A stretch of DNA of 64,000 nucleotides. Source: Atherix ibis (lineage: Eukaryota; Arthropoda; Insecta; Diptera; Athericidae). The stretch lies in assembly GCA_958298945.1 (NCBI GenBank), contig OY282606.1, forward strand, positions 94,681,696-94,745,695, in the 5' to 3' direction. This document shows positions 44,768 through 57,619 of this stretch, piece by piece. The position numbers and the translations under genes were made by a program. Every line of letters begins with the position of its first letter. The first letter of the stretch is position 1. The notes below the pieces were generated by a model. The model did not search any database, was not told where the DNA came from, and worked only from the letters and a program-made list of their open reading frames with translations.

Positions 44768-47700
44768 AAAATAAAATAAAATCCGGAAAGTAATCTTTAT
44801 TATATGGTAATAATATATTCGATACATACAATATTTCCATACAAATTTCCTATAATATAAAATATTAAATAATTAACTTCCGATAAAATTACACGTTTCT
44901 GATTTCTTAATTTCAGTATAATAAAAATAGTTTGCTTCTAAAATTATACTGAATATGAATCAGATTTCGATTATTGTTCGTTTGAAATTAAAATAATTAA
45001 TATTTTTCTTTATTCTTTATCAATGTCCAAAATACGAGTACGTACATAAATATGAATTGTAAATAAGGATTATTAATAGATTGCCTACAAATAGAAATTT
45101 ACTACTTTTCTGTATTTATATTGGTTGCAGCATAATTGCCAGTAGGTATGATGAGTATTACGTCATATCGTATAGTGTACGTTTATTCATAAGGAAAAGG
45201 ATATTATAGATTATTTTGCTTTAACTAAATGTACACTGCACATGCACCTCCAGCAATATCACGATAGCTAATAATATTCACGTTTTGTTTCATTTTTAGA
45301 ATAATTCTAATCACTAGGAAATTAATTATTCATGAGAATCATGATGGGGCACCATACAACGAGTATTTTGAACGTTGTTAGTCTCAATAGTTTCGTATAG
45401 AATTTTCGAAAACCAATACAACATTTACAAGTATTAAGAGTCTGGTATTTTGTACGTGTAGATTCGGCTAGATTTTCTGTAAAACTATACAAATTTACCA
45501 GCGATTCCCTTCTGAGTCGAATGTAAATATTTTCATCCTATAGTTTTCGTATTTTGTGGCTATATTCATTAGTTCGATCAATAATAGCTTCCGTACTATA
45601 TCGTGCTCTAGTCGTATTTGCATTGTGAAGGATTTTTATTTTCTCAATCACGTGATTAATGCTAATTATTAATAATGGAAATTGCCACGTACCTACCGTA
45701 GCAATCAAATAGTCCTCACAGAAACTTTACACACTTACTTGAACTCGTTCTATATTAGTGGGTGAGTGCTATTATGTGCATATGTCTCTACATATGTACA
45801 GTAGGTCGTAGGTCACTGAACATCAGCTCAAAAACTAGGCAAAAATATACATCAATCGCCTATTTAAGGATTTATTCATTATTTTATGCAAAGCGAAGCT
45901 AGACTATTACTTGTAGTTAACTTAGATTATAATTTTTTTTCTTTTAATAGAATAAATATAATGTTTAGAAAAATATCTAATCATGTATATTTTTATTCAA
46001 CAATTATTCTCAGTTATTTTTAACGTATATATTCAGACTTAAAGTTAAGTTTATGTTAAGGAAAAATCTACTTTCGCCTATCATATTCGTTATCACTGTC
46101 CATAAAAATGCAACTGACTATTGGTATTTAAATTTGTAATAAAAGATAAAATTGTAAAAAAATATTTTTTATTATTCTCTTCTTCAACTTAATATTTATA
46201 TATGTATGCATGTATATGTTTAGAGTAGAGATATACCTAAAACATGTGTATATACGCATGCATAATCAAATAATCAGGTTAGAAGAGAGAAAAGATAAAA
46301 TGTACGCATCGAAGGAACAAGGATAATATCTGGAAAGGAAGAAAAGCAAATAATCCTAAACTACACAATAAAGTGAGCATAATTTCTGTAGGCGAACTAT
46401 TTGAAATTTTATACAAATACAAACATAAGGAAAAAGGTTAGTCTCCACTAAAGCTCCGCTAATGCTTTTGTTTTTTTGCTATTTTTCTCCTGAATTTCCG
46501 TTCATGTTTTATCGATTTATTTTTGGCATGTTTTTTTTGTCGATTTCACTCAACGCCACCACCCTCTCCATGGACTATTTGTGCTTATCTTTTTACAAGT
46601 TCTATTTTTAGCTGAGGATAACATGACAATCGAATCGAACCGACCTTAGTTTACCGCTTCTAGACAGCCGGTATCAAGGGTGGTAGACCGACCCAAAATA
46701 TGTGACTAGATAAAGATATGGCCGGCCACTCTAGCAAAAAAAGATATTTCTGGATTCCACTCGACCCTTAGCGTACAAATAAACACTCACATACTATACA
46801 CATGCACCATACATAGCCACCGCAAATATACTAACAAATGTTCACACAGCAAAACGGCGTCTTTCTATAAATTAGGTCGTCTTGCCAAGCTGGTATATAT
46901 TTTTTTTCTTCTTCTTCTTTTTATGTAATATAGACTAGCAAACTTTAATTTTGATTTATAGCCAAAGTATTCGTTTTTGTAGCATAAAAACATTTATGCT
47001 AGCAGCTCTTATAAGCCAACGGGGAGCACATTATTCAAAAACCAACTAGGATATATTTTTGCTCAACTACAAAACAATCATACCTCCTTCATGTACAGAC
47101 AATTTCTTTTCATTCCACTTCCTTTAATAGTTAGAAAAGTATTGCCAAGGATATACTTGTAGCCATCTACCACCCCCCCACTTGGCGGATAAGTCATTTT
47201 GTTTACATTACATGCCAGTAGTAACAGTAACAGCGACAACTATTCTCGCCTTTTTATTGAATTTTCAATACCAAAACGGTTGATAATTGAATATTCTGAT
47301 TCGATTTTTTATCTGTTAAATTTTGCTTAATAGTTTTTTTTATCCATTACATTATTTATAGTATAATAATATTTGTAGTAAAAATTTAAAAAGAGACCCT
47401 CCTATTAATATATAAATTATTAAATTTTTTTCATTCAATTAAATCTTAATTATGCTACAATATATGACGAAAACTACGATCTGAGCTTTAGATAAAAGAA
47501 CACTTGGATAGGCCCGTATGTGTACGTCAGATTTTCTTATTGCAAAAGCGGCGAGAAATCGTACTGCTTGCATACTTTTGTTTAGATTTTTTTATGTAGA
47601 CATGACACTCACTGACATCTAGTTTTCGTAATAGAAATTTATTGAATTCCAAAAGCATAATTTATATTCATTTTAATTTACTTATTGCACACAATAATAC

Positions 47701-48894
47701 AATTTAAACACAACGACAGGCAATTTTTATTTTTTGTACAATCTTTCGATATGAAATGGAATTGTATTTTTAGGTTTATTATTTATTTTGTAAATATCAA
47801 TTAAATATCAAGCGCCTCAATTTTGTAAACTTTCGGAAAGTTTTAAAACACGCCATTCTACATGAAAGTGGTAGCATACCGAAATGCTTGCATACTTTTG
47901 TTGTTTTTAAAGTGATTATTTTGGCACTTATCGGATAGTGCAAATAAAATTGTAGTTTTTATATTTTTTGAAGTATTTACGAAAAAATAAATATTTATAT
48001 AAATAGTTATAATGTTGATTACATTTAATAGGAAGTTTTAATTTCAGAAAACAAAGTGTTTTATAAAGGGTTGCTGGTCATTTAACGGAATAAGGAAGTC
48101 GGAAATTTCTTTTTTTCGGTAAGTTGACATCTTTATTTTTACTAAGGCAATTAACAAAAATTTAGTTTGTTATGTGTTTAAATGGCTTTTAATGATTTAT
48201 TTGGTCCAAAAAGTGATTAAAAAGTAAAAAGTTCGTCATTCAATAAATGTAATCAAATGTGATATTGACAGTTCAATGTTTACCAGAATATAGTCCAGTG
48301 CCGGCGTACGTAAAGTGTATGTAAGAAAATTTAAGGGAACCTATTTTAAAACTTCTGACCGCAGTTTCTACGCTAATGGCTATTTAAATTACCATTTCAA
48401 TTCACAAACACACATTTATATTATAAAGAAACTTTGAGTATCTACAAATCCTTGTTTAACATTAAAATTTATATTTACTAAGTTGTGGTGTTGTTTTAAT
48501 TTCTACCTAATATCACATTCTATCATTTAATTCATTTTGCATTTTTGTAATGGATTTTTTTATCATTTAATTCATTTATAAAGTGAAATAAATAACATGA
48601 AAATATATAATAAATAAATAAATAATATTTTATAAATAATATACTGTGTTTTATTGCAAATTTTCAAAACTAATTCCATCAAACAACAAAATCCGCAATA
48701 TTAGAAAAAATTTATTTGTTTACGCATAAATGACATCACATATCAAAATGGTTTTAAGCGAACCGCTTCAATCGCACTAGTGAAGTTTAAAATTCACGCC
48801 GCTTCTGTTATTTTGCATACGATCAACAAAATTCTTATTGCCAACCAAATTCGGCCACAGTTTTTATGTACACCCACTGACCACAGTGGGACAC
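44768..48894. other. Long non-coding stretch without recognised elements
   Basis: The longest part of the window with no identifiable mobile-element protein. Composition is mixed, with less AT-rich patches at 45700-45830 and 46440-46880 and microsatellites near 46200. The text tgcttgcatacttttgtt occurs at about 47566 and again at 47885. This is the kind of sequence expected of an intron or regulatory DNA, but I cannot point to specific sites. Confidence 0.4.
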
Positions 48895-49262
48895 CCACTG
48901 GCATTGTTATTGTTGTTGTTGTTTGTAAGGTCCCTTAGACATGTGCCAGGGGCCACTTTATAGCGCCACGACCGTGAGGCCATTTGGCGACTTCGTAGTA
49001 CGTGTGGGAAATCATCTGAGAGAGACTGGTCTGTGGTTAGTGGTATGGAATATTAAGAATTTTGTTATATTTTGTGGAGCAGATTAGTATGTTGTAGTAG
49101 TTTAAATAGGGGACTAGGGAATGAAGTTATTGGATCGAGGAGCTCCATAATAGGAGGAATCCTCCTCGAAATGTAGTTCTTGGTTATGTGGCATTCCTGT
49201 AGAATATGGGTGATAGTGAACTGGGTGCCACAGGATTGGCAGAAGGGCACCTACTGACATTT
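48895..49262 (-). pseudogene. LINE 3' end with cysteine-rich tail
   Basis: The minus-strand frame starts PFCQSCGTQFTITHILQECH, the C-x2-C / H-I-L-x-E-C tail that follows the RNase H region in I-, R1- and Jockey-type non-LTR retrotransposons. It continues to a stop near 49065. The 3' untranslated part reaches an AACAACAACAATAACAA tail at 48904-48928, a typical LINE 3' terminus. Everything upstream of the tail is missing, as expected of a 5'-truncated insertion. Confidence 0.7.
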
Positions 49263-49678
49263 AGTTTTCGATTTTGACAGCGACAACTACAAGCATTGTG
49301 TTTCTGCCTAGGGCTTGTCATTTCATCATAGACAAATTCACTCTTGAAGAACATTTCTACACATAAATTATCCTGATTTACTTAAAAAAATTAGACACCA
49401 ATTCGGGAGACGAAAAATTGTATTTAATCGCTAAATTGTGTTTAGTGGGGAGGATTATATTTAAATTAATGGATTTGCTAGTAAGTCCGGATCTTCGGCA
49501 CCTATTTTTCCGAATTAAGTAAAGATCTTAATAGACGACATAGATTCGAATGGCATGTGATTCGGGCAAGATGGCGCTACTGCTCATACTGCGTCTTTCT
49601 TGCAATTATCCTGTTAAAGGTAGCGCGTTTGGTCTTAGTACGTTAATAAATTTTAATTTAAAATTTTTTTATATATAT
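49263..49678. other. Spacer, nothing recognised
   Basis: Short stretch between the LINE tail and the solo LTR. No feature supported. Confidence 0.4.
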
Positions 49679-50039
49679 TGTTACGACGTTCTAGAAAAGC
49701 GGTATCAGAGATTTCCAAACGTTCGATTCTGGAATATTGTAGAGTGCTGCTCAGCAGCGAAATGATTCAGTCTAAAAAGCGATTCAGGAACGACAGGTTA
49801 ACATCGAGAAATGTAAACGCAAAACTCTATTTAAGTGATCGGTCGATAAATTTAAATTGTAAACATACAGTGAGAAGTTGATATACAGCGAAATATCCAG
49901 CTAGGAGTCAAGCGACCTAAACAAACAAACACTTATAATCCATTTGTAAAAATACAACTCAATTCAATAAAGGAAAAATCCTAAATAAACAAAAACTGTC
50001 CTTTACTCTATCCAATTGAATCTACGTATGATCGTAACA
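49679..50039 (+). mobile_element. Solo LTR, gypsy-like
   Basis: A 361-bp segment starts TGTTACGA and ends TCGTAACA, so the ends are an 8-bp inverted repeat with the TG...CA termini of LTR retrotransposons. ATAT on the left and ACAT on the right could be a mutated 4-bp target duplication. AATAAA is present at about 49965 on the plus strand, which suggests the orientation. No internal region or second LTR is seen, so this is what remains after recombination between two LTRs. The TGTTACG terminus resembles LTRs of the gypsy group; this assignment is by resemblance only. Confidence 0.7.
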
Positions 50040-50404
50040 ACATAAAACATAAACTTTATTTAATTCTTTTTCTATTTTTGTACATTTATTTATTAGGGGA
50101 TGTGTTTTGACAAGTTGATAAAAAAGAAAATAACTAAAAATAGAATAAAATGACAAAAAATAACTTACCAAAACAAACCTTATATTTTTACCCAAAAAAA
50201 AGGACAATTTTTAAAATATTACAATACAAATTTATATTAGTCGGCATAAATTTTTCCGGGTTCAATTTGTTTGTTTGTTTTGTAGTAGGCATCCATGGAC
50301 ACAGGCCAACATTTTTTATGTGTCATAAATAGATGGATAAGCAAAACTTAATTACTATTTAGTACAACAAGTTTATACTAGATTAGTTTTATATTTTTTT
50401 AATA
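50040..50404. other. AT-rich spacer
   Basis: No gene or element recognised. Confidence 0.4.
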
Positions 50405-50610
50405 CGACCTAGAAGGATTCCACTGATATAGGAGGAATCCTGCTGCCAGAGAAAAAGTCAAATGTAAAGTGGCGGCAGTTATTGAGGATATGTAAGATTG
50501 TAGGGTGAACTCGGTAGTTTTTGCAGATGGCGTGATTGACGAATATTAAATAGGAAGTCGTGTGTAAGCGCAGTATGACCAATTCGAATCCTGTCAATTT
50601 TCTTTTTAAA
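50405..50610 (-). pseudogene. LINE carboxy-terminal fragment
   Basis: On the minus strand, KIDRIRIGHTALTHDFLFN leads, after a frameshift, into HAICKNYRVHPTILHILNNC and RIPPISVESF. The R-I-G-H-T-x-L-T-H motif and the following H-I-L-x-x-C tail mark the end of the RNase H/tail region of a non-LTR retrotransposon. It probably belongs to the same family as the fragment at 48895-49262, which shares the R-I-P-P-I ending. Confidence 0.65.
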
Positions 50611-51000
50611 TATTTCCAATATACTAAAATACTAATTCAATTTCATTATAATAATTTACCTTAAAACAAAAAATTATAATGCAAATATTTTAAAGATGGC
50701 TGAGTAGATTTTTTATTGAGTTACCTTCTTTTGCATATTAAAATAAAAAAAGTTATTGTAATTTTTTCTGGAAGCGGTTCAGAGTTCAAATCCAGCTTGT
50801 GTGTGCCCTTCATTTATCGCTAAATAGCTTGACTTGTTGTGGTGCTAAGAATTTACATTTCAGTATAAATGTTACTACTAATGACCTTTTTTTTAAAAAA
50901 AAAAAATAACTATAATAGTTTGGGGAAAAAGAAATCCTTTATTTTTTAGCTAGATTGTACTAAAATAATTCTCTTACAGTTTTTTGACTGGGTGATGTTG
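50611..51000. other. AT-rich spacer
   Basis: Nothing recognised. A tRNA-like B-box text at about 50778 was examined and rejected. Confidence 0.4.
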
Positions 51001-52090
51001 TGAGTTCATTGATAAAGGTGAAAATGTAATTGTGAATGGTGTTTATAGGCCCGATATTGTCACAGCCAATTATGCGCAATTTTGGTTTCAACGATTCCGT
51101 TCCGATATTTTTGATGTTAAGGAAACACCTCGCAAAAATAGGCCCGTCGTCGAAAATGTCGATAAAATCATGCAAATGATCGAAGTAGACCGGCATGTTA
51201 GCAATCATAGCATCGCCCAGGAGCTAAAGATCGACTACAAAACTAAAGATCGACTACTTTAGCGCCCAGGAGCTAAAGATCGACTACATGTTTGAGTGCC
51301 TCATTAATTTAGAGTAATAAAAAAGATGAACCGACTGCTGAAGCGCAATGAAATCGAGCCATTTCTCTAGCAAATCATAACTGGCGATGAGAAATGGGTA
51401 AAATACGAAAATATTGTTCGAAAGAGATCATGGAAAAAGAGAGATGAACGATCACAAATCATTTAATAGCCAGGATTGACGGCCAGCAGGTTATGCTGAG
51501 TGTATGGTGGGACTTGAAGAGAACAGTTCATTATGAGCTGCTACCGCGTCAAACTGTTATGTCTGTACTGTAATGTTAAAAATGGCCAGAATTGATCAAT
51601 ATGAAGGGTCTCGTCTTCCACCACGATAACGCGCAACGACACACATATTTAATTAGAAGATCTTGCATGGGACGTGGCTACAAAAATAAGCTCGATGTTG
51701 GGGTGCTGCACGAATTGACGCAAAAAAACATGATGGATCGAATTTCCATCTGAGAAGCCTTGGCCAAACGAAACGAAATCGACCCATTTCTTAAAACGGA
51801 TGGTGACTGGAGATTAGAAATGGGTCATATACGACAATATTGTACGAAAGCGATCGTGGTCCAAGCACGGTAAAGCGGCTCAAACGGTGGCCAAACCAGA
51901 ACTAATGGCTAGGAAGGTTTTGCTTTGCAGTTGGTGGGACTCGGAAAGAATCATCTACTATGAGCTGCGTGCATATGTCCAAACACTAAATTCGGACCTC
52001 TACTATCAATTTTGCTTAATGACGCAAAATTGATAGTAGAGGTCCGAATTAGTGTTTGACCTCTACTATCAATTTTTGCTTAATGAAAAA
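51001..52090 (+). pseudogene. Group F mariner transposase, rearranged
   Basis: Two pieces of one mariner lineage are joined. The first reads DKGENVIVNGVYRPDIVTA, RFRSDIFDVKETPRKNRPVV and IEVDRHVSNHSIAQELKIDY (helix-turn-helix), then ITGDEKWVKYENIVRKRSW with the first catalytic aspartate, VMLSVWWDLKRTVHYELLPR, and LVFHHDNAQRHT with the second, near 51630. At about 51690 the sequence jumps back to the linker (KLDVGVLHELTQKNMMDRIS) and repeats the region up to LNSDLYYQF near 52010. A 49-bp duplication (cgcccaggagctaaagatcg at 51214 and 51263) and a palindrome at 51984-52054 add to the damage. Confidence 0.82.
51984..52086. repeat. 32-bp palindrome plus a third direct copy
   Basis: The arm at 51984-52015 (CACTAAATTCGGACCTC...) is reversed at 52024-52054 with a single-base gap and an 8-nt loop. 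A third copy of the inner part (gacctctactatcaattttt), in the original direction, follows at 52058-52086. The unit is transposase-coding sequence, so the structure arose after insertion. Confidence 0.92.
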
Positions 52091-52745
52091 TAAATTTTCT
52101 TCGAAACGTGGCAACGGCAAAATTTGTTTACAATTTTAACGCATTTTTGCCTATTAAACGATCTATAATGTGTAAACTCTGAATCTAAACAAATGCCATC
52201 TTGGATGACATATTTATTTGACAGCTGTCAAATAGGTTCGTTGTACTTTCCAAACTACAAAATGGATAACGCCAAAAAAAAATCTGTACGCAAAGATTTC
52301 ACCAATTATTTATAGGTAAAAAAATTTTTTTACTGAATTTATATATTAATTAATTTTTGAATAGAATTTTACTATTTGAATTTGTACAGAAAAAAACTCA
52401 ATTGCTAAAAAAACAGTACATTTTTTTGTTGAATTAAAAATTCTATGCAAAAACATAACAAAATCCTTGATTTGAATCGATTCTAACAGCTGATCATGGA
52501 ACTCTGAAAGTCTCTCGCTCTGAGTAAATTATCGTTCATCTCTTCTTATCTCTCTGTACGTTGTCATTGTATACACAATATTTGCGCCTGAAAGAGAGTG
52601 CCTACAGCGATTTAAATAGTTATGAATGGACTGAGATGCATATACTAAGTCCAAGCGCTCTCATATTAATTTATGAGAGCGCTTAGCTTAGACTATTAGA
52701 ATAGGGAATGGGTATGTGCCTGGGTGCATTTGTACTAATCAACTT
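52087..52745. other. Insertion of unknown type within the group F mariner
   Basis: About 650 bp separates the central and carboxy-terminal parts of the mariner coding region. It contains an 18-bp perfect palindrome (ATTTGACAGCTGTCAAAT at 52216-52233), a short frame MDNAKKKSVRKDFTNYL at about 52263-52316, and a strong hairpin at 52653-52684. No terminal repeats could be matched. It could be a non-autonomous element of another family, or DNA captured during rearrangement. Confidence 0.5.
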
Positions 52746-53110
52746 TACCCCTTCTCGTTTGAAGCTAGGCGATTGACAAGAAGCGGCAAAAATTGATTAC
52801 GCCAGGTCACACACGTGTATAGTGATTCGCCAGAAACTCCTGAAGCTTGGCTGGAAAGTTTTGATGCATCCACCTCACAGTCCGAACCTGGCACCAAGCA
52901 AATACCATCTTTTTTTATAATTGAAAAACTTCCTTAGTGATAATAAATCGGCATCAAGAGAAAATTATGAAAATCACTTAGCTGAGTTTTTCGCCAATAG
53001 GGCCCAGAGCTTCTATGAGAGAGGCATTATGAAGTATCTTTAAAATGGCTAAGAATTATAAGCCAAACGGTGCATATGTGACTCAAACGGGACAATCCGA
53101 AACATTTTAA
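52746..53110 (+). pseudogene. Group F mariner, carboxy-terminal part
   Basis: The plus strand reads RQKLLKLGWKVLMHPPHSPN, then LAPSKYHLFLSLKNFLSDN, where the third catalytic aspartate has become lysine. The usual carboxy tail follows (FFANRAQSFYERGIMKYL). It continues the coding sequence interrupted at 52087. Confidence 0.78.
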
Positions 53111-55364
53111 ATAAATTTTTGAAATTAACGTAAAAATAATGGATTTTGTGTTTAACAAAATAATATAATACTGTCAAAATATCAGCAGTATAGCAAATAC
53201 AGAGGCAGTTATTCGCTTTTAGAAAAGTTTTAACTAAGAAATATAGCTCTTCGTATTTTAGATTATACATTACAATTCCCAAACATTATATGAATACTAA
53301 TAGTATTAGATAAAACTTTGCTAAAAATAACTTTTGCAATAAAACTTTCCAATCTAGCGTATTTTTATCGCCAAAAAGAAAATGAATCATTTCCACTTGA
53401 TTTATTAAGAATAAAAATGTCCACTAATCGAAACTTTATTCACCAAACTAAATAGAATAAAACAAAACCCAAATAAATATAGCATAATCGTATAAAATAT
53501 TATTGATGGAATGCATATATTTTTTTTTTCTTCCAACTATGCATTAGTAACATTCATTTTGTATATTATGAGATAACACACAACAAAACCAAAATGGGCT
53601 TAGTGCTTATCTGGTATGTAAAAATATCACCACCAATCGACCATCTGGCACTACCTGCTCCATGAATTATTATTACATGTTCGATAATTTTCAGGTGCAT
53701 GTTCTACATAGCATATAAGTTGAGTGTAACTACAATAATTAAAACCAGAATATCTGGAAAAAAAATTACCCTTTTTCAATGCCTATTTTTCACGAACATG
53801 TGTTCAAACAATGAAGAAAAATAAAATCGAGTGTTTAACCAAATAAGATTGACATTACCAAATGTACAGAGAATTTCAATAAAAATTCAATATTGCCATT
53901 TAGTAATATTGTCCATTGCCAATCTATGATATTATAAAAATAGTATAATACAAACTTCTAGAATATCTGTTATGCCGTATACTGCCTCGAGTAATTCATA
54001 CTAAACTATTATTGTAATAAATTGCGTTGATATTGTCACGAAAATATACACTTATAGTTAGTTATAAAAATTTACGGAATTTAATAGCACTATACGAAAA
54101 TATAAAAAATGTTTTACTTCAGTTACGATCCCATTTCTCTACTATGACTGGCATCAGTTTTACAACCACCACTATCCATCCATGCACAAATGTTTGCTTC
54201 TAGAAACTAAACGATTGCCTAGAAATATGCCTGCCATTCACCATAAAGACTGTAATGTTTATTATAAAGCTTTTGTAATAGGAAATAAGTAGTAATAGTC
54301 TAATTCGTATAGTTTGTACTAGCCCCACACCCTATACAGTACGCCATTCATGATAAAATTGTTTCGAGAATTTTATTCAAATCACGATTGCGATCGTTGC
54401 GATTTTATTCGAAAACTTTTATTGTCGGATTGGGCTTATGTTTATTCATAATTGTATGAATTTTGACAAGTGCGTACACACAGGCTCATTCATTTTATTT
54501 CTTTGATAGCAAATGGAAAACATAAAAAAAAAACCAAAAAAAAAAACGAATCCTTTAAAAGCTTTCTTCCCTCTGCATAGACCTATGTTCGGCATACGTT
54601 CAACCCAACATTATTGTAAATGAATGGAAAGCAAACAAATTGTCTACAAAAAAAATAATAATTTTGGTAACAGTGCCTCTATTGATATTATTATAAAAAT
54701 ATATACTATTACTTATATGAGTATAGTTAATAAATGCGTATCCAAATGTTACGATGGATCAGAAAATTCATGTCATTTTTATTCGTACAATATAAAATTT
54801 TTTTTTGGAAAATATTTCAAATCCTTTTTAGACAGATTGTACCAAAATATTTCCTTTCGGCAATTTTTATATAAGATAAATTTATACCATCTTTAATGTA
54901 GTTCTTTTTATTTTGAAATCTCATAGTCGGATTTCTTTATAAAATATGATCCATTTTATATTTGCAAATATAATTTTTTTTTCGAGCATTAAATATTTTG
55001 GGTACTAATTTATGTAAAAAAAAAAAAATTAAATCATTTGTCGCCCTTTATTTGAATTTATTTCAATCTGAAACAATTTCTTTTTCTTATGTTATGGTTA
55101 TAAAGTCATCGTTTTATATTATATATTATTAATAAGTCAAAAAAATTCAATTTAACAAACATTTATTAAGAATAGAATTACACAAGAAATATTTGGGTTT
55201 TTTTTCTTTTTTACAAAACAGGGATATTTAAGTAAATTTACTTTTAATAATGTATATAATACAATTAATATGTCATATTTTTGAACATTTTCAATCAAAA
55301 GAGAAAAAAACAATAAATTCTCAATGGTACTGCAAAATAAACCCAAGAAGAGTATATGGTATGC
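53111..55364. other. AT-rich non-coding DNA
   Basis: No mobile element recognised. Frames at 53049-53282 (minus) and 54624-54896 (plus) have no motif. The part at 54100-54620 is somewhat less AT-rich. Confidence 0.45.
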
Positions 55365-55815
55365 ACTATTTAGGACAAACGGTTAACATGCTTAAAACAT
55401 ATTAGACTACGAAGTACCTCAACCCTTTTGGACGTTCGAGCAAAAACTATATCTAACCTATCCTGGAAAAAATTCTTTGCAAGATTGTGCATGCTCCTTT
55501 CCATGATCTGAAAAATTTAGTTGTTGCTCGTTAAAAAAAGTTTCATGCTCATTTATCCTATTATTCCAATTTTTTTATCAAGAAAATTATCCTGAGAGAT
55601 CCTTTACAGAAACACAACTCATCGATTGAAACTGCATTAACTACGAGACTTATTAATCTACAATAATCACAGCTAAACTTAATCAAAACTCGTTAATTGG
55701 TGTATCGTATAGTTATTTAGTCCGTCTTTTTATACAAATGATTGTTAAGTAATTTTAATCTTTTATTACTTCTATTTTAACTGTAGTTATCTTATATATG
55801 TAACAGAATAAAACT
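55365..55815 (+). pseudogene. Jockey-type LINE, 3' fragment
   Basis: Heavily decayed plus-strand tail sequence. The order of short matches to the fragments at 17.8 and 25.0 kb (LRSTSTLLDVRAKTISNLS, then KKSFMLIYPIIP) suggests the thumb and carboxy-terminal part of the same clade. The call rests on resemblance between copies in this window. Confidence 0.45.
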
Positions 55816-56789
55816 TAAATAGGACTTATTATTATTCAAAACTATTGATCCGACAATGCCTAAAGTTTTATCATAGAAAGTACACTTAGTCTATTATACT
55901 AAATGCTACTGCTCCACAATTGACTATATTTAACAGAAAATGCATTCGTAGGGCTTTTTAGAAAAAAGTACTTATCCATAAAACTGCAAAAGTACTTAAA
56001 TATCATAATATCCTGTTCTTAAAAGTATTCGCCGTTTTAAAAGCATTTATCGCTAGTCCACTTGCATACTATACCATTACCCATTTTAGAATTTATACAA
56101 TAACGTAGCAATTTCATCTTTATAGTTCTGAACATATTATTTTCAAGCTAATTTTATGAAAGTACAAATATGAATTTTTCTGACAATTACCGTATAACTA
56201 TTATTAATAAGCATAAACTTTTAAGTGCACACACACACAACCATAATAAAGGCCAGCAGTAACGCTAAGGAAGGAAATTGGTGTCATTTAATCCACCTCC
56301 GCACTTTTCGTATTTGGTTCGCATATCGGATTTCTCAAGAAATATCTACATTTTCAACAGCAGTGCCGCATTAAATTTCTAGCAAAGCTTCCATTTCTAA
56401 ATAGTTAGTCCGAAATACAATATAAAACTGCTTTCATCCACAAAATTTAATCACATAATTCTAAAAAAAAATTTCAATATTGCAATTGTTGAAAAATGAC
56501 GAAAAAAAATTTTGTTTACAACAAACAGAAGAAAATGCAAAATATCAATTTAATCATTTTGTTTTAATTAAGCTCATAATTTGGCATTTACCTTTGCAAA
56601 CTGTGCTGCAATTGGAAATTTCAAAAATCTCAACATAATATTTTTAAACAGTTTTATTTTTATAAAATAATTTTAAAAAATTTCACAATTATTTCTTATT
56701 TCAAAATAACTAATTGAAAAAACAGGAAAATTATCCTTTTTTACATATTATTATTAGATTACATCATCTCTTAAAAGAAAAGACTTTTG
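55816..56789. other. AT-rich non-coding DNA
   Basis: No feature supported. A 14-nt segment near 56598 with a good acceptor was examined and rejected as an exon. Confidence 0.45.
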
Positions 56790-57565
56790 CCCATAAGTAT
56801 TTTTTAGATGTTTCATATGGTTTTGATCCAAACTGTTGGATAGATTCCTCCACGATAGGTTGCTGTTCGACTTCGATGATAGGAAAGTAATCCCGGATTA
56901 TCAATTAGGATTTAGACGGAATCATTCAACAATAGATTCATTGATCGTTCTGCATACTGATGTCACCGAGACTCTCAACCTGAAAAGATGCACTGTCATA
57001 TGCAGTTTGGACATCAAAAAAAGCATTTGACACGGTTTGATGGAACGGACTACTATTCAAACTCCTACGTATGTATAGGCGTCTCATCCTCATGTATCAT
57101 TCATTCCTTGCGAATAAACATTTTAGAATTCTCTACGAAGATCAGATATCTTTTAAATGTAATATGCTTTATTTGGCATTTATCTTCGACATTCCAAGAA
57201 ATATCGAGTGCAGAAACATCAATTATGCAGATAATACGCTGATACATCCCTTCGAGTAGGGATACGATCTAGAATCAGCTCTAGAAGATACCTTCATAAA
57301 ATTGTCGAAGAAAGCAGAATCAACTTGAATATTGCTGAAGTATGGGTAAACGCCGTGAATAGATTTAAATACCTTAGAGTAAACTTCACGCAACTATTTA
57401 AATTCAACATAAACAGTAAATACTATCTACAAAAGGCATTAAGAGCCTACCATACCATATCGTTCTTATTTAGAAAAAGAAACGGACTTTCAGCAGCAAC
57501 TAAGCTGCTTTTATACAAACAATTAATTAGGCTATGGATTTCCGATTTGATTCTCTCTTTCTGAT
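56790..57565 (+). pseudogene. Non-LTR reverse transcriptase fragment, distinct LINE family
   Basis: Plus-strand reverse transcriptase. IPDYQLGFRRNHSTIDSLIV (the Q-x-G-F-R-x-x-x-S-T block) and VICSLDIKK (the first palm aspartate) lie at 56890-57020. After a deletion, FANKHFRI and IECRNINYADNTLIHPFE follow; here the palm motif reads Y-A-D-N instead of Y-A-D-D. VNRFKYLRVNFTQLFKFN and NGLSAATKLLLYKQLIR complete the thumb to 57564. The motifs differ enough from the Jockey-type pieces that this is another LINE family. Several frameshifts and stops are present. Confidence 0.8.
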
Positions 57566-57619
57566 GCCCATGTGTCCAGAATGCAGAAAATCTAAAGGAA
57601 AGTAATTCGACATTGCATA

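Noticed and set aside
45739..45768. 30-nt minus-strand segment HSPTNIERVQ followed by GTAAGT
   Set aside because: The acceptor side (cacataatag) has no pyrimidine tract, and the exit phase does not fit the next exon candidate.
47560..47905. Direct repeat tgcttgcatacttttgtt as a possible LTR pair
   Set aside because: The repeat is only about 18 bp, the flanks do not align, and no TG...CA ends or internal coding region exist.
50760..50830. tRNA or SINE suggested by gttcaaatccagc
   Set aside because: Only the B-box-like text is present; no acceptor stem, anticodon arm or A box can be paired.
56590..56625. Acceptor ttccaattgcag followed after 14 nt by GTAAAT on the minus strand
   Set aside because: The segment is too short, the donor is weak, and no frame information exists.
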